DNA from: an uncultured Dehalococcoidia bacterium
Lineage (GTDB): Bacteria > Chloroflexota > Dehalococcoidia > Lucifugimonadales > GCA-2712585
Assembly (NCBI GenBank): GCA_958295715.1
Contig: OY282372.1
Coordinates: 1-55,210, forward strand
Direction: 5' to 3'
DNA length: 55,210 nucleotides
In this document: piece after piece, positions 39,828 through 49,000 of the stretch
How the letters are laid out: each line of letters opens with the position of its first letter
How positions within the stretch are numbered: position 1 is the stretch's first letter
Position numbers and translations under genes: made by a program
Notes under the pieces: model-generated
Told to the model about the DNA's origin: nothing
The model's input: only the letters and a program-made list of their open reading frames with translations
Database searches by the model: none

Positions 39828-40168
39828 GCACCCCCGCCCCCGCCCCCGCGCCGGAACTGAACGACTCCAACCTGGACACCGTCCTCCGCTCGCTCGCGGC
39901 CCGCCACTCCGCCCTCCTCGAACAGGTGAGCGAGTGCGAGCGGGCGCTGGCCGCCATGCTGAGGATTCAAAGGAAGGGGGAGCCCCTGGCGAACCCCGTG
40001 GACGGGGACACCGGCGCCGCCATGACGGACGCGAGGCGGGCGGCCGTCTGGGGCGGCTGCCTGCCCGTGGCGGACAGGGTGGTCGGCACTTCCATACTGG
40101 GCGGCGGGCCGGAGGAGCCGCCGGACGAAGGGGACGGCGGGGGCGGCGGCCCGAGCGGGCAGGGCTAA
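39824..40168 (+). CDS. Small virion-associated protein
   Basis: 114 residues from GTG (GTGA overlap). Pro/Ala-rich start, a central helix (VLRSLAARHSALLEQVSECE), and a Gly/Pro-rich end. Possibly a trimerising or linker protein for the fibre encoded before it. No family recognised. Confidence 0.5.
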   Translation: MSTPAPAPAPELNDSNLDTVLRSLAARHSALLEQVSECERALAAMLRIQRKGEPLANPVDGDTGAAMTDARRAAVWGGCLPVADRVVGTSILGGGPEEPPDEGDGGGGGPSGQG

Positions 40169-40170
40169 CC

Positions 40171-40180
40171 CCTTAAATAT
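40171..40180 (+). promoter_or_regulatory. TATA box of the 40201 gene
   Basis: CCTTAAATAT is centred about 26 nt before ATG 40201. Confidence 0.6.
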
Positions 40181-40200
40181 CGCGGCGGCTCGGGAGCGGC

Positions 40201-40494
40201 ATGTCGGCCCAGAATCGCATGCACGGCGAATGCCTCCTGACCATAGGCAACCAAATCATAAAGGCGGCCGAGACGTGCAACGGCGGCATGGGGCCCGTCC
40301 ACGCGGCGAGGCTGATGTCCAAGGAGGATCACGCTTACATTGTAAAAAAGTTGGGCAAGGTGGCCGAGACGTCCAGCATTCCGCCCGTCGCGTACACGTG
40401 CTGCCTTTGCCATTGGGCCGTCGCCTTGCTCATATCGCCGGAGGGCACGCACGTGGATACTTACAACGTGGCGGGGTTGATGATGAACAGATGA
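40201..40494 (+). CDS. Small Cys-containing protein
   Basis: 97 residues. Contains MHGECLLTIGNQIIKAAETC and TCCLCHWAVALLI; the CCLCHW cluster with the upstream Cys could bind one zinc. First gene of a co-transcribed group inside the virion module. No family recognised. Confidence 0.5.
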   Translation: MSAQNRMHGECLLTIGNQIIKAAETCNGGMGPVHAARLMSKEDHAYIVKKLGKVAETSSIPPVAYTCCLCHWAVALLISPEGTHVDTYNVAGLMMNR

Positions 40495-40889
40495 GCGGCA
40501 ATCCCGAGTCCGTGGGCCCGCAGGACGTGATGGCCCACATCGACAGGACGCTGGCCGGCACCCAGTCCATGCTCATCGCGGGGATGGGGCCGCTCATGTC
40601 CCAAGCTATGGAGCCCGTGAAACAGTACCTGATAAACGCCGTCAACGAGATCAGCCGCGTGCACAAGCTCGCGGAGGAGGCCGGCGTCAAGATACCGCCC
40701 CCGTCCCAGCAACAGCAACAGCAACCATCCCAGTCTCCCACGTCGAGGCCCGATCCGGCCCAAACGGAAGCCGCCGGCCATCCTGGTAACAGGAAGGACC
40801 GGCGCGCCGCTAGGAGGATTCGGGCGAGCAGGCCGGCCGCCGTGGGGGACTATACTACTAAAAAGAAGGACGGGGCGGGGAAGGGTTGA
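40491..40889 (+). CDS. Hypothetical protein with poly-Gln and basic tail
   Basis: 132 residues, ATGA overlap. Helical N-terminal half (VMAHIDRTLAGTQSMLIAG), a seven-residue-scale Gln run inside PPPSQQQQQQPSQSP, and a basic tail (NRKDRRAARRIRASRP) with likely DNA or RNA contact. No family recognised. Confidence 0.5.
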   Translation: MSGNPESVGPQDVMAHIDRTLAGTQSMLIAGMGPLMSQAMEPVKQYLINAVNEISRVHKLAEEAGVKIPPPSQQQQQQPSQSPTSRPDPAQTEAAGHPGNRKDRRAARRIRASRPAAVGDYTTKKKDGAGKG

Positions 40890-41155
40890 CCGAACTGGAC
40901 GAGTACGTCGCCAAGATAGACGCGGAGTTGGCCGAGCAGTACAAGGACCTGAACGACGAATCCGTCGGCATGATTTTCGTGGACATGAAGGACTTATTCT
41001 CGTCGGTAAAGTCGGACGCCCTCGACGTGGCGACCGATTCCATGAACACGCACTATCAGGCGGTGGAACTGGAAAAGAAGTTGATGGAAATCGAAAAAAA
41101 GTACTACGCCCTCAAGTACTGGATCAAGACGAAATCAAAGGAATCAAAGGCATGA
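40886..41155 (+). CDS. Helical coiled-coil protein
   Basis: 89 residues from TTG (TTGA overlap). Entirely helical (EYVAKIDAELAEQYKDLNDE; AVELEKKLMEIEKKYYALKY). Probably pairs with or scaffolds the next product, to which it is coupled by ATGA overlap. Confidence 0.5.
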   Translation: MTELDEYVAKIDAELAEQYKDLNDESVGMIFVDMKDLFSSVKSDALDVATDSMNTHYQAVELEKKLMEIEKKYYALKYWIKTKSKESKA

Positions 41156-41838
41156 TCCGCGTGGGCAAGACGGTGAAGGTGGGCCAGGTGGACGAGGGCG
41201 ACCTGAGGTCGCTCGAATGGAAGGCGGACGAAGCGGCGCGCGCGGCGGAGCGCGTCCCCACCATAGACGGCTACCTAGCCAAGTCCCTGGAACGGGTATC
41301 GTTCGCCCACCACAAAGTTAGGGAGATGAAGTGGCAGGGGGAAACGATGCTGGCCCACATGACGGACGCGGGAGACAGGGCCATGCTGTACGACATGTTC
41401 GGGGAAAGTCGGCAGATCATAGTCGACGTAATGTCGAACATGCGCCATGCTTGCGCCATGAGGGACCTCTTGGACAGCGGGCTGGGGCAGGTCTCGCATC
41501 GCCTGTCGTGGCTCCTGTCGAACGCGGACATAATCGACATCTGCCTCATGTTCGAACGGAAGCGGGAGGTGTCCAACCTCATAATGCAGGCCAAGCAGCA
41601 GAGGAGGGCCCTCCAGAAGGCGTGCAATAAAATAAGGAACATAGACCTCGTGAGGGCCGACTGCGGCAAGCACCACGACGCGCTGCGGCAGATCATACTG
41701 GTGGACGACTTGGCGCTGAAGTCCATAGAACACCACGAGCCGTTCAGGGCAAACTTTTTGAAAATGTACGAGACCGCGTCCAGGGCCATAGACGCCGCCG
41801 GCTCCGAACTGGTCAACGCTTTCTCCAAGGGGCAATAA
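41152..41838 (+). CDS. Helical protein, unknown function
   Basis: 228 residues from ATG (ATGA overlap). Helices throughout with scattered Cys (MRHACAMRDLLDSGLGQV; KQQRRALQKACNKIRNIDL). The long alpha-helical layout without repeats gives no family. Expressed with the 40201-41155 genes. Confidence 0.45.
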   Translation: MIRVGKTVKVGQVDEGDLRSLEWKADEAARAAERVPTIDGYLAKSLERVSFAHHKVREMKWQGETMLAHMTDAGDRAMLYDMFGESRQIIVDVMSNMRHACAMRDLLDSGLGQVSHRLSWLLSNADIIDICLMFERKREVSNLIMQAKQQRRALQKACNKIRNIDLVRADCGKHHDALRQIILVDDLALKSIEHHEPFRANFLKMYETASRAIDAAGSELVNAFSKGQ

Positions 41839-41853
41839 ACGGGAGCGGGCGCC

Positions 41854-42432
41854 ATGCCGAGATGCTGCGCCGTCCGCCGGCCCATTCCCGGGGCCATAAT
41901 ACAATGCAAGAACAACCCCGAGGCCGCCTCCGCGCACTACATTATGGTGTACGATCCCCGCATGCGCGTCCCTCCGGGGACGACCTTCTATTTCTGCCCG
42001 CCCTGTATAGACAAGGCCGTCAAACTGCTGGTGGCCGAGGAGCACGAGATACAACTCCGCCTCATCAAGAGCGCCCAGAGGGCCAAGTCTTTGGTAAGGG
42101 GAGGGCACGAGGCCGCCCAAGAACGCAACATGCTCTGGAGGGAGGTCGAGCGGCTCAAGGGGGCGCGCACCAACCTGAGGAACCGCTACTGCCGCCTGTG
42201 CAACAACCCGCTGAAGGGCTACGAGGACGAGCCCCACCTCCAGGTGGGGCCCTCCTTCGCCCACTTGGACGTGCACTCGGCCCACGGGTACGGCAGGGCG
42301 TGGCTCATGTTCCATACTGAATGCATCGTACGGTGGCTCAAGATGAACGTGGCCCTCCCCCCGCGCCTGTCGGCGGCCATGGAGGTGGATCGCCTCCCCA
42401 AGGGCCAGAGGAACCTGCTGGCCTCGACGTAA
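41854..42432 (+). CDS. Zinc-binding protein, two Cys/His sites
   Basis: 192 residues. Site 1: MPRCCAVRRPIPGAIIQC with the later FYFCPPCIDKAV. Site 2: YCRLCNNPLKGYEDEP with FHTECIVRWLK, a RING/treble-clef-like spacing (CxxC...HxxC). Between them a charged helix. Possibly an adaptor or E3-like or nucleic-acid-binding protein; the second site is the better supported. Confidence 0.5.
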   Translation: MPRCCAVRRPIPGAIIQCKNNPEAASAHYIMVYDPRMRVPPGTTFYFCPPCIDKAVKLLVAEEHEIQLRLIKSAQRAKSLVRGGHEAAQERNMLWREVERLKGARTNLRNRYCRLCNNPLKGYEDEPHLQVGPSFAHLDVHSAHGYGRAWLMFHTECIVRWLKMNVALPPRLSAAMEVDRLPKGQRNLLAST

Positions 42433-42434
42433 GC

Positions 42435-42441
42435 CATATAT
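42435..42441 (+). promoter_or_regulatory. TATA box of the 42464 gene
   Basis: CATATAT is centred 26 nt before GTG 42464. Confidence 0.6.
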
Positions 42442-42463
42442 CTTAGCCCGCCCCACGCAGGCC

Positions 42464-43201
42464 GTGGTACTCTCCTCGGACATCGAGTGGTTCTATTCCC
42501 AGGGACCGGCTTCCATAGGCACGGACAACCGGCCGGCGGACGGCGCCGGCAACTTTACGGAGAAGGGCAGGTTCTCGCTGGGCGGGCCCCCGCGCACGCT
42601 CGCCAGGAGCGACAACGAGATCCCCGCGTACGACACCTTAAATCCCACGGTGAACCTCCAGGCGCTGTTCGACGACACGTTAGAGGCGGACAACGAGGGG
42701 AGCGCGCCTTTCGGCACCCACGTGGACTACCGCTGCATCTACGTAAGGAACAACAGCCAGCAGGCGATGGAACTCAACAGCAAACTGTTCAGGGCCCGCA
42801 TGTGGATTCCGGTCAACAGCGTTACCCCGACGTGGGACGCGGCCACCGCGTTCGCCGCGTACGTGCTCCCCGTCGCCGCCAACGCGGGCGCGCCCACCGC
42901 CGGCTCGTCCGCCGAGGCCGACACCATCGCCACCAAAGATGTAGTCCCGAAACTCCAGCACACGGGGAGCGCGGACACCGTCATAGCGGACGGCAGTTGG
43001 AAGGCCATCCCGTCGAGCGCCGCCCTGGACGCCAACACCATATACCTCAACCCCGCCTCGGGCGCCGACCAGTACCATCTCGTAAAGGACAGGGTGGTGG
43101 GCATATGGATACGCAGGACGGTAACCGAGGTGGCCGTTCCGGTGGGCCGCATAGAGGAAGTGCCGTTCACCATATACGGCGGATCGCCCTCGTCGCTGTA
43201 G
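42464..43201 (+). CDS. Virion structural protein, beta-rich (paralogue of 45462)
   Basis: 245 residues from GTG, chosen by the leaderless TATA spacing. Segments HVDYRCIYVRNNSQQAMELN and DRVVGIWIRRTVTEVAVPV align in type with TDYRIVYAHNASALTAFDFK and FRAVYIKRTIPSGAVAWND of the 45462 product. This N-x-S with 'YRn.y.h/rNns' and 'v.ikRt' pattern is seen in repeated phage tail and baseplate modules. A structural protein of the receptor complex is likely; no catalytic motif. Confidence 0.5.
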   Translation: MVLSSDIEWFYSQGPASIGTDNRPADGAGNFTEKGRFSLGGPPRTLARSDNEIPAYDTLNPTVNLQALFDDTLEADNEGSAPFGTHVDYRCIYVRNNSQQAMELNSKLFRARMWIPVNSVTPTWDAATAFAAYVLPVAANAGAPTAGSSAEADTIATKDVVPKLQHTGSADTVIADGSWKAIPSSAALDANTIYLNPASGADQYHLVKDRVVGIWIRRTVTEVAVPVGRIEEVPFTIYGGSPSSL

Positions 43202-43235
43202 GTGCGGGGCCACGGCCCGCGCAACCCGCCAAGTA

Positions 43236-45422
43236 GTGGATCTTGACAACCCGTTCGGCGGGGCATACTTTTTCACGGGTCTGGCGTACGACCACACGAC
43301 CGACAAGTGGGTCGCGCTGGCATCGAACACCGCCTTGAATACCGTGCGCCTCTTGATATACGACGGCTTGGCGAACCTGCAAGCGGACACGCCCGCCCGC
43401 ACGACCGGAGTAATATCGCTAGGAGCGACCATCATACACGGCTTCAGCACGCACGCGGCGGCGTACGGCGGCTACGCGTACATCACGTCGTTCGGCGCGA
43501 CGTGGATAAAGCGCGTGGCCATCGGAGGCGCGTCCGCCGCAGCCATGAACGCGGAGGACGTGCCGACCCCGGGCGCGACCTCGACGCCGCTCACGGTGGC
43601 GTCGGCGGGCATTGGCGACGGGCCGAACGGCGTGTGGGTGCAGCCGGCGACCGCGAACACAATTCGCGAGATCGGCGGCACCGGCGGCACGTGGGAGTAC
43701 CGGCGCACTTTGTACGGCGCCGTGGGCAACGACGACTTTGCCATCACGCCCGAATACTTGTGGCTGTCCTCGTCGGGCACGCTGTTCCTGCGCCCCGTAA
43801 AGGCGGCAACTCCCGCCGACGGCACCAACGTGGACACGATCGCGTTCGCGGGCGTGGTCGACGTCACCAACATCGACGACGTGTTGTATGCCATCAACAC
43901 GAATGGCGTCGTGATCGAGTACGACCACGACGTTACGTCCGCCGTTCCCGCCGCCTCGCATCGCTTCCGCCCGACCCGCCTCCCGCTGGGCGCCGCCTCC
44001 CGCCGCTACGGCGTTGCCCGCTCCTCTCCCTCCCCCGCGTGGCTGCGCATGGTCGAGGTCTCCAAGCAGATCGGCCTCGAGTCAGAGGAGTGGAGGTTGC
44101 GGCCTGGGGCGCCCGTTCCCGCCCAAGCGCCGGGCATGCCGCAGTTGGAGTTCACCGGCGGCTTGGCGGCCGACCAAGCGGACGGCTCCCGAAAGATGTA
44201 CGGGTTCGACCGCAACGGCATCGCGGAGTTCGAGGGCGCCGGCCTCGACCCGCTGGCCGCCAAGGTGAGGACGTTCGCGACGCCCTCGGCCATCGAGCCC
44301 AACTGCTTGGCGGTGCAAGGCGATTCCCTGTGGGGCTGCCGCACCCCTGGCACCACCATCGTGGTTTCTGAATACAGGATACCGGCCAGCGGGACGGCAC
44401 TCGAACATGATTTCACGGCCGACACGGGAATAACGGGGAGGGCGTTCGGGTTAACGTTGCGCGGTATAGGACCTTTTATCGGGTTGATCCTTTACGAGGC
44501 AGGAGGCACGCATTACGTCGGCCGATTACGCACCAATACCGTCATAGAAGAAGCGACAATAACAAATGTGAGCGCCGTCGACTCGTCGCTGGACAGGCCG
44601 AGAAGCATCGCCTTTACCGGTTTAGTGGGAGAGCCGGACATCCGGATATACATCGGCGAGCGGAACGGGCGCATATTCGCGTTCGGGCCCCCCATCACCG
44701 GCACGGCTTCCTTGGGACAGCGCCTCCCGCAACTGGACGCGACGATCCCCATCGGCAACGCCGCCGTCGCCGGCCTCACCATAGACAGCGCGGGGATAAT
44801 GTACGCCCTGCGCCGCCAGCCTGGCGACGTGTACTCGCTGTACCTCCACCGCGCGGACGCCCCCCCGAGCTGGGGCCGCCACGGTACAGTGCGCCGCGCC
44901 CTCGCGTCGGCGTGGGGGCGCCACCGCTTCGCCGACTCGGAGACGTCGTCGGCGTGGGGGCGCCACCGCCCCGTACTGTCCGAACAAAAGACGGCGTCCC
45001 GCAGGTGGCGCGCGGCCGCCTCCGTGCTAAAGTCGGCATGGTACAGGCACGGCCCCGTCCTGTCGGCCATAGACGATGTGGCGTGGACGAGGTGGCGCCC
45101 CGCCCGCGCCTCCAAAAATACGGGGTGGGGGCGCCACCGGTTCGCGGATTCGGAGACGGCGGCGGCGTGGAGGCGCTGGCGGCCCGCCGCCTCTGCTGTA
45201 AAGGCCGGCTGGCTCCGGCACGCCCCCATAAGGGCCGTCCTCCAGTCGGCCTGGCGGAGGTGGCAGCCCGTCCGCGCCTCGGCAAGGACGGCCTGGACGA
45301 GGTGGCGGGGGGTGCGGGGGGTGCTGGGGGCGGCGTGGTTCCGTCGCGGCCCGAGCAGGGCCCCCCGCTTCAGCGTCAGGCAGAACATCGCGGGCGTCCG
45401 CAAGCGCTACCTGCGCCTCTAG
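43236..45422 (+). CDS. Beta-propeller-like virion protein with C-terminal aromatic/basic repeats
   Basis: 728 residues from GTG. Residues 1-540 show repeated four-strand patterns (FFTGLAYDHTTDKWVALAS; YAYITSFGATWIKRVAIGG; VLYAINTNGVVIEYDHDVTS; IYIGERNGRIFAFGPPI), as in WD/NHL-like propellers used for receptor binding. Residues about 545-720 are twelve 13-15-residue repeats with W-x-R-H-R or W-x-R-W-R and a basic/Ala tail. The repeats may form a beta helix or filament. No TATA box found before it; may be co-transcribed with the 42464 gene. Confidence 0.55.
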   Translation: MDLDNPFGGAYFFTGLAYDHTTDKWVALASNTALNTVRLLIYDGLANLQADTPARTTGVISLGATIIHGFSTHAAAYGGYAYITSFGATWIKRVAIGGASAAAMNAEDVPTPGATSTPLTVASAGIGDGPNGVWVQPATANTIREIGGTGGTWEYRRTLYGAVGNDDFAITPEYLWLSSSGTLFLRPVKAATPADGTNVDTIAFAGVVDVTNIDDVLYAINTNGVVIEYDHDVTSAVPAASHRFRPTRLPLGAASRRYGVARSSPSPAWLRMVEVSKQIGLESEEWRLRPGAPVPAQAPGMPQLEFTGGLAADQADGSRKMYGFDRNGIAEFEGAGLDPLAAKVRTFATPSAIEPNCLAVQGDSLWGCRTPGTTIVVSEYRIPASGTALEHDFTADTGITGRAFGLTLRGIGPFIGLILYEAGGTHYVGRLRTNTVIEEATITNVSAVDSSLDRPRSIAFTGLVGEPDIRIYIGERNGRIFAFGPPITGTASLGQRLPQLDATIPIGNAAVAGLTIDSAGIMYALRRQPGDVYSLYLHRADAPPSWGRHGTVRRALASAWGRHRFADSETSSAWGRHRPVLSEQKTASRRWRAAASVLKSAWYRHGPVLSAIDDVAWTRWRPARASKNTGWGRHRFADSETAAAWRRWRPAASAVKAGWLRHAPIRAVLQSAWRRWQPVRASARTAWTRWRGVRGVLGAAWFRRGPSRAPRFSVRQNIAGVRKRYLRL

Positions 45423-45431
45423 TACCGATAG

Positions 45432-45438
45432 CCTTATT
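45432..45438 (+). promoter_or_regulatory. TATA-like box of the 45462 gene
   Basis: CTTATTT is centred about 27 nt before ATG 45462; leaderless spacing. Confidence 0.45.
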
Positions 45439-45461
45439 TCGGTGCGGGGAGCGGAAGGGGC

Positions 45462-46064
45462 ATGCCGGTGATGGCAAGCGAGCTCACCATAAGGTACTCC
45501 ATAGGTTCCACGGATCCGACGCGCCTCTTTCGGCCCGGGACAGACCTCTCCATAGGGGGCACCATATCGACGAACGCCATAGTGCAGAACCCCCCCTCCG
45601 CGCTCAAGCACAACCTGTTCGACGTGATAACAGGGGCCCAGAGTTCGGCGGGATATACCGACTACCGCATAGTGTACGCGCACAACGCCTCGGCGCTGAC
45701 GGCGTTCGACTTCAAGGTGTTCATCCCCCGAGGGGGGGCTCCGAGGAACAACCCCATCAACTACTGGGGGGAGGATCCCGCCACGAACACGTTCGATCCC
45801 GACACGGATATGGGGTTCTGCGAGATGGGCGTTTCGCCGACGGTGCGGGCCAACGCCGTGGCCGCAGTCCTCGCCAGCGAGACGACGGCGCCCCCCTCGG
45901 ACATAGTCTGGGGGGAGCCGACGCCGACGGCGCCCCTCCAGTTGGGGGACATCGCGGGCTCGGGGTTCAGGGCCGTCTACATAAAGAGAACGATCCCGAG
46001 CGGGGCCGTCGCCTGGAATGATGCCGAGTTCGACATAGCGGCCAGCGCAGACACGGGTCAGTAG
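45462..46064 (+). CDS. Virion structural protein, beta-rich (paralogue of 42464)
   Basis: 200 residues. ATG 45462, with MASEL (45471) as alternative. TDYRIVYAHNASALTAFDFK and FRAVYIKRTIPSGAVAWND match the 42464 product in order and spacing. Lies between the propeller and the beta-helix fibre, suggesting a joining or adhesin-base protein. No enzyme motif. Confidence 0.5.
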   Translation: MPVMASELTIRYSIGSTDPTRLFRPGTDLSIGGTISTNAIVQNPPSALKHNLFDVITGAQSSAGYTDYRIVYAHNASALTAFDFKVFIPRGGAPRNNPINYWGEDPATNTFDPDTDMGFCEMGVSPTVRANAVAAVLASETTAPPSDIVWGEPTPTAPLQLGDIAGSGFRAVYIKRTIPSGAVAWNDAEFDIAASADTGQ

Positions 46065-46065
46065 C

Positions 46066-49000
46066 ATGGCCGTAAGCCGAAACGCGGCGGGCCTCATCAC
46101 GGTAACGGGGCCGCAGGACGGCAACCTCCAGACACTCAACCCGTCAACCAGCCAGAATGACGTCATAACCGCCAGGGGCGTCGCCACGATAGAACTGGAG
46201 GACGATCCGCTCCAGCGGCTCAGCGTGGCGAGCGAGGCCAGGTTCGTCGTGGCGTCCGGCACGATGTCGCTGGATCCGGAAACGGACACGCTGTTCATCT
46301 CGGGGAACGCCATAGTCGGGAACGGGGGCACGGGTGGGGTAGGAGACGGGGCCGGCGGGGGGATCGAGGTGAGGGGCGGCGCGACGCTGGACATAGGGGG
46401 GGAGACCACCGGTCCGGGGACTTCCTCGTCTGTCGCCGACGGCGTGACGTACACGGCGGGCACGGCCGTGGTATTCGCCAAAAAGGGGGCCGGCGCTTCC
46501 GACGTGGCGACCGCCGCGATCTACGCGAGGGCCAACGCGACCGTGCAGTTGAGGGGCTGCACCATAATCTCGGCCGCCGCCTCCCGCTTCGACGGGCCCG
46601 AAGGCGCCGTTCTGGGGAGCAACCTGATAATCCAGGACGTCGTGTGGCAGAACGGCAGGGACGAGGACACGGGCTACTTTGCCCCGCGCCTGTTCAGCCC
46701 GCGCTACACCATCAGGAACCTCACGCTGATCGGGGGGACGATGCAGATACAGGCGCGCGGCTCCGGAGGGACCATCGACGGCATCCGCATAGAGCGCATG
46801 CACGGGGGCATCTCCGTGCCGGGGGGCAACTTCGGCGCGGACACGGGCCCGTTCGTCATAAAGGGCGTGGACGGCAAGCACAACTCTTTGGTCGACATCA
46901 GCGCGTTCAACGGCACGCTCGTCCGGATCCTCAACAGCCTCACGGGTACAGATCTTAACGTGGATCTCCAGAGCCGCAGCCACGGGAACAGATCGTTCGG
47001 GGGCTTCGAGTTCGCCCAGGAGATCCGATTCCACGTCGTAGACTCGGCGGGCAACAGCATCGAGGGCGCGCGCACGCACGTGTCCGACTTCGTGGACGGG
47101 CGGTTCTCGGACACGGGCGTCGACAGCCAGGACAACTGGTGGCAGAAAAACATCGGCATCAACAACGGCGGGTCCAACTCCCCCGGAATAAGGTACAACA
47201 CGCAGCGCAACTACTCCAAGGTGTCCGGAGCGGACGGCATCAACGCCTTCCTCGGGAACGACGCCCCGCTCTTGGGCACTAAAATATTCAACCTGCGGCC
47301 GGGCCAGGGGGATTCCACGCGGGGCGTCGCCGCGCAGCCGTCCACGCTCCCGGCCAAGCCCGTCATATACAGGGGCATGATCAACGACAGTTCGGACATG
47401 CTGCCGTGGTCGACCGACTCTTACCTGCACATAGCCGCGCTCCAGGCAATCACGCACAAGTCCGACTTGGTGATCGACGTGGAGACGGAGATGCTCCTCG
47501 ACCCGTCCATCACCCAGACGGACCAGACGATCGTGGCAGCATATGCCGGCCTCGCCGTGAACCACGCCGTACTGGTGAAACTGATCACGCTGACGGCGGC
47601 GCGCAACCTCGACGAATGGTACGACTGGTTAAAGTGGCACAAGTTGCAGGACGCCGGCAACGTGCACCCGACGCGGGCCTCGATGGTGGCCAGCGCCGAC
47701 GGGACAGTCCTCGACTTGGGGGACTACAACGTTACCGTGGGGAACGGCGGGGTGCTCACGGCCGGCACAAAATTCCGGTCGATACGGACGACTGGGACCG
47801 TGAACCTGTCCCCGCTCAGCAACGGGAGGATCAACATCGGCTACCAGGATTCCACCGGCAAGTCCATACTGGTAAAACTCGGCGGGTTCAGCACGGGGGT
47901 GGTATGGGACGCGGACAACGGGGCGACGCTGAACTGGATACCGCCCCACCCCGCCGTGGACGAGGTGAGGATACCGGTCCCGCCGAACAGCATAGTAAAC
48001 ATAACGGCGAAGCGCGACGGGTTCGACTACCGCAAGTACACCATCAACGCGGCGGACGTGGCCGAACTCGACGTGGTTCTCCGGCGCAACACCAACGTGG
48101 ACTTGGCCGAAACCCTGAACGGCGAGAACCTCATCAGTTACCACGGGCTCCGCACGAGCCTGTATGATGCCAACATCTACTTCGACAGCGCGCCGACGCC
48201 GAACGTGCTCCGGCTGGGGAACGTCCGGCTGTCCGGCAAGCAGGCCCTCACCCGCGCGCTGTTCGACCGTCGCATGGGCACGCAGGCCGCGATGGAAGCG
48301 ACCCACTCTTACCAGGGGAGCGGCCGCGCGTACGACATTTTCTCGAACCGCATGCGCTGGGACCTGTCGTGGCTCACGATAGGGCGCCAGCCCACCGAGA
48401 CGAATTTGGAGACCAATCCGCTCACCGAACTGCGCAAACTCGCCTCGTGGGGGCTGTACACCGTGGGCGCGGACGACGCGACCCCGTACTTGCCTCCGGA
48501 CAACGTCGACTATTTCGTTACCATAGACATCCTCGCGAACCCGCTCTCCCCGACGTCTGCCGAACTCGCGGATGCCGGAGTGAGGATGGCCGAGAACGCG
48601 GAATTCCAGGCGGCGGCGGCGCGGGCGACGGCGGCCGTTATCGACCCGCAGATAGAGCAAGTGGACGCGGACGTGAAGGCGCTCTCCCAGCAGATCAGGT
48701 CTCTCCCCATAGACGAATTGCTCCAGGTGGACACCATCGAGCGGGTCGTCCCGCTCACCACGTCCACGCCGAACATATGGTCTGGGGTCGGCGGCACCAC
48801 GTATGCCGTGGCCGGCGGCCACTTGCAGGTGGACATCGACGGAGCCACGGAGTCGGAGGCCGGCAACGTCGCGGGCACGCTCAACTTTGAAGGGTTCGCT
48901 CCCTTCACCGTGACGCAGCCCGGGAACGATCGCGTCGTCCTGAGGGTTACCGTGAGATGCCAGGCGCTGGGCGGCTCCGACCGCACCGTCTCCCCGGATC

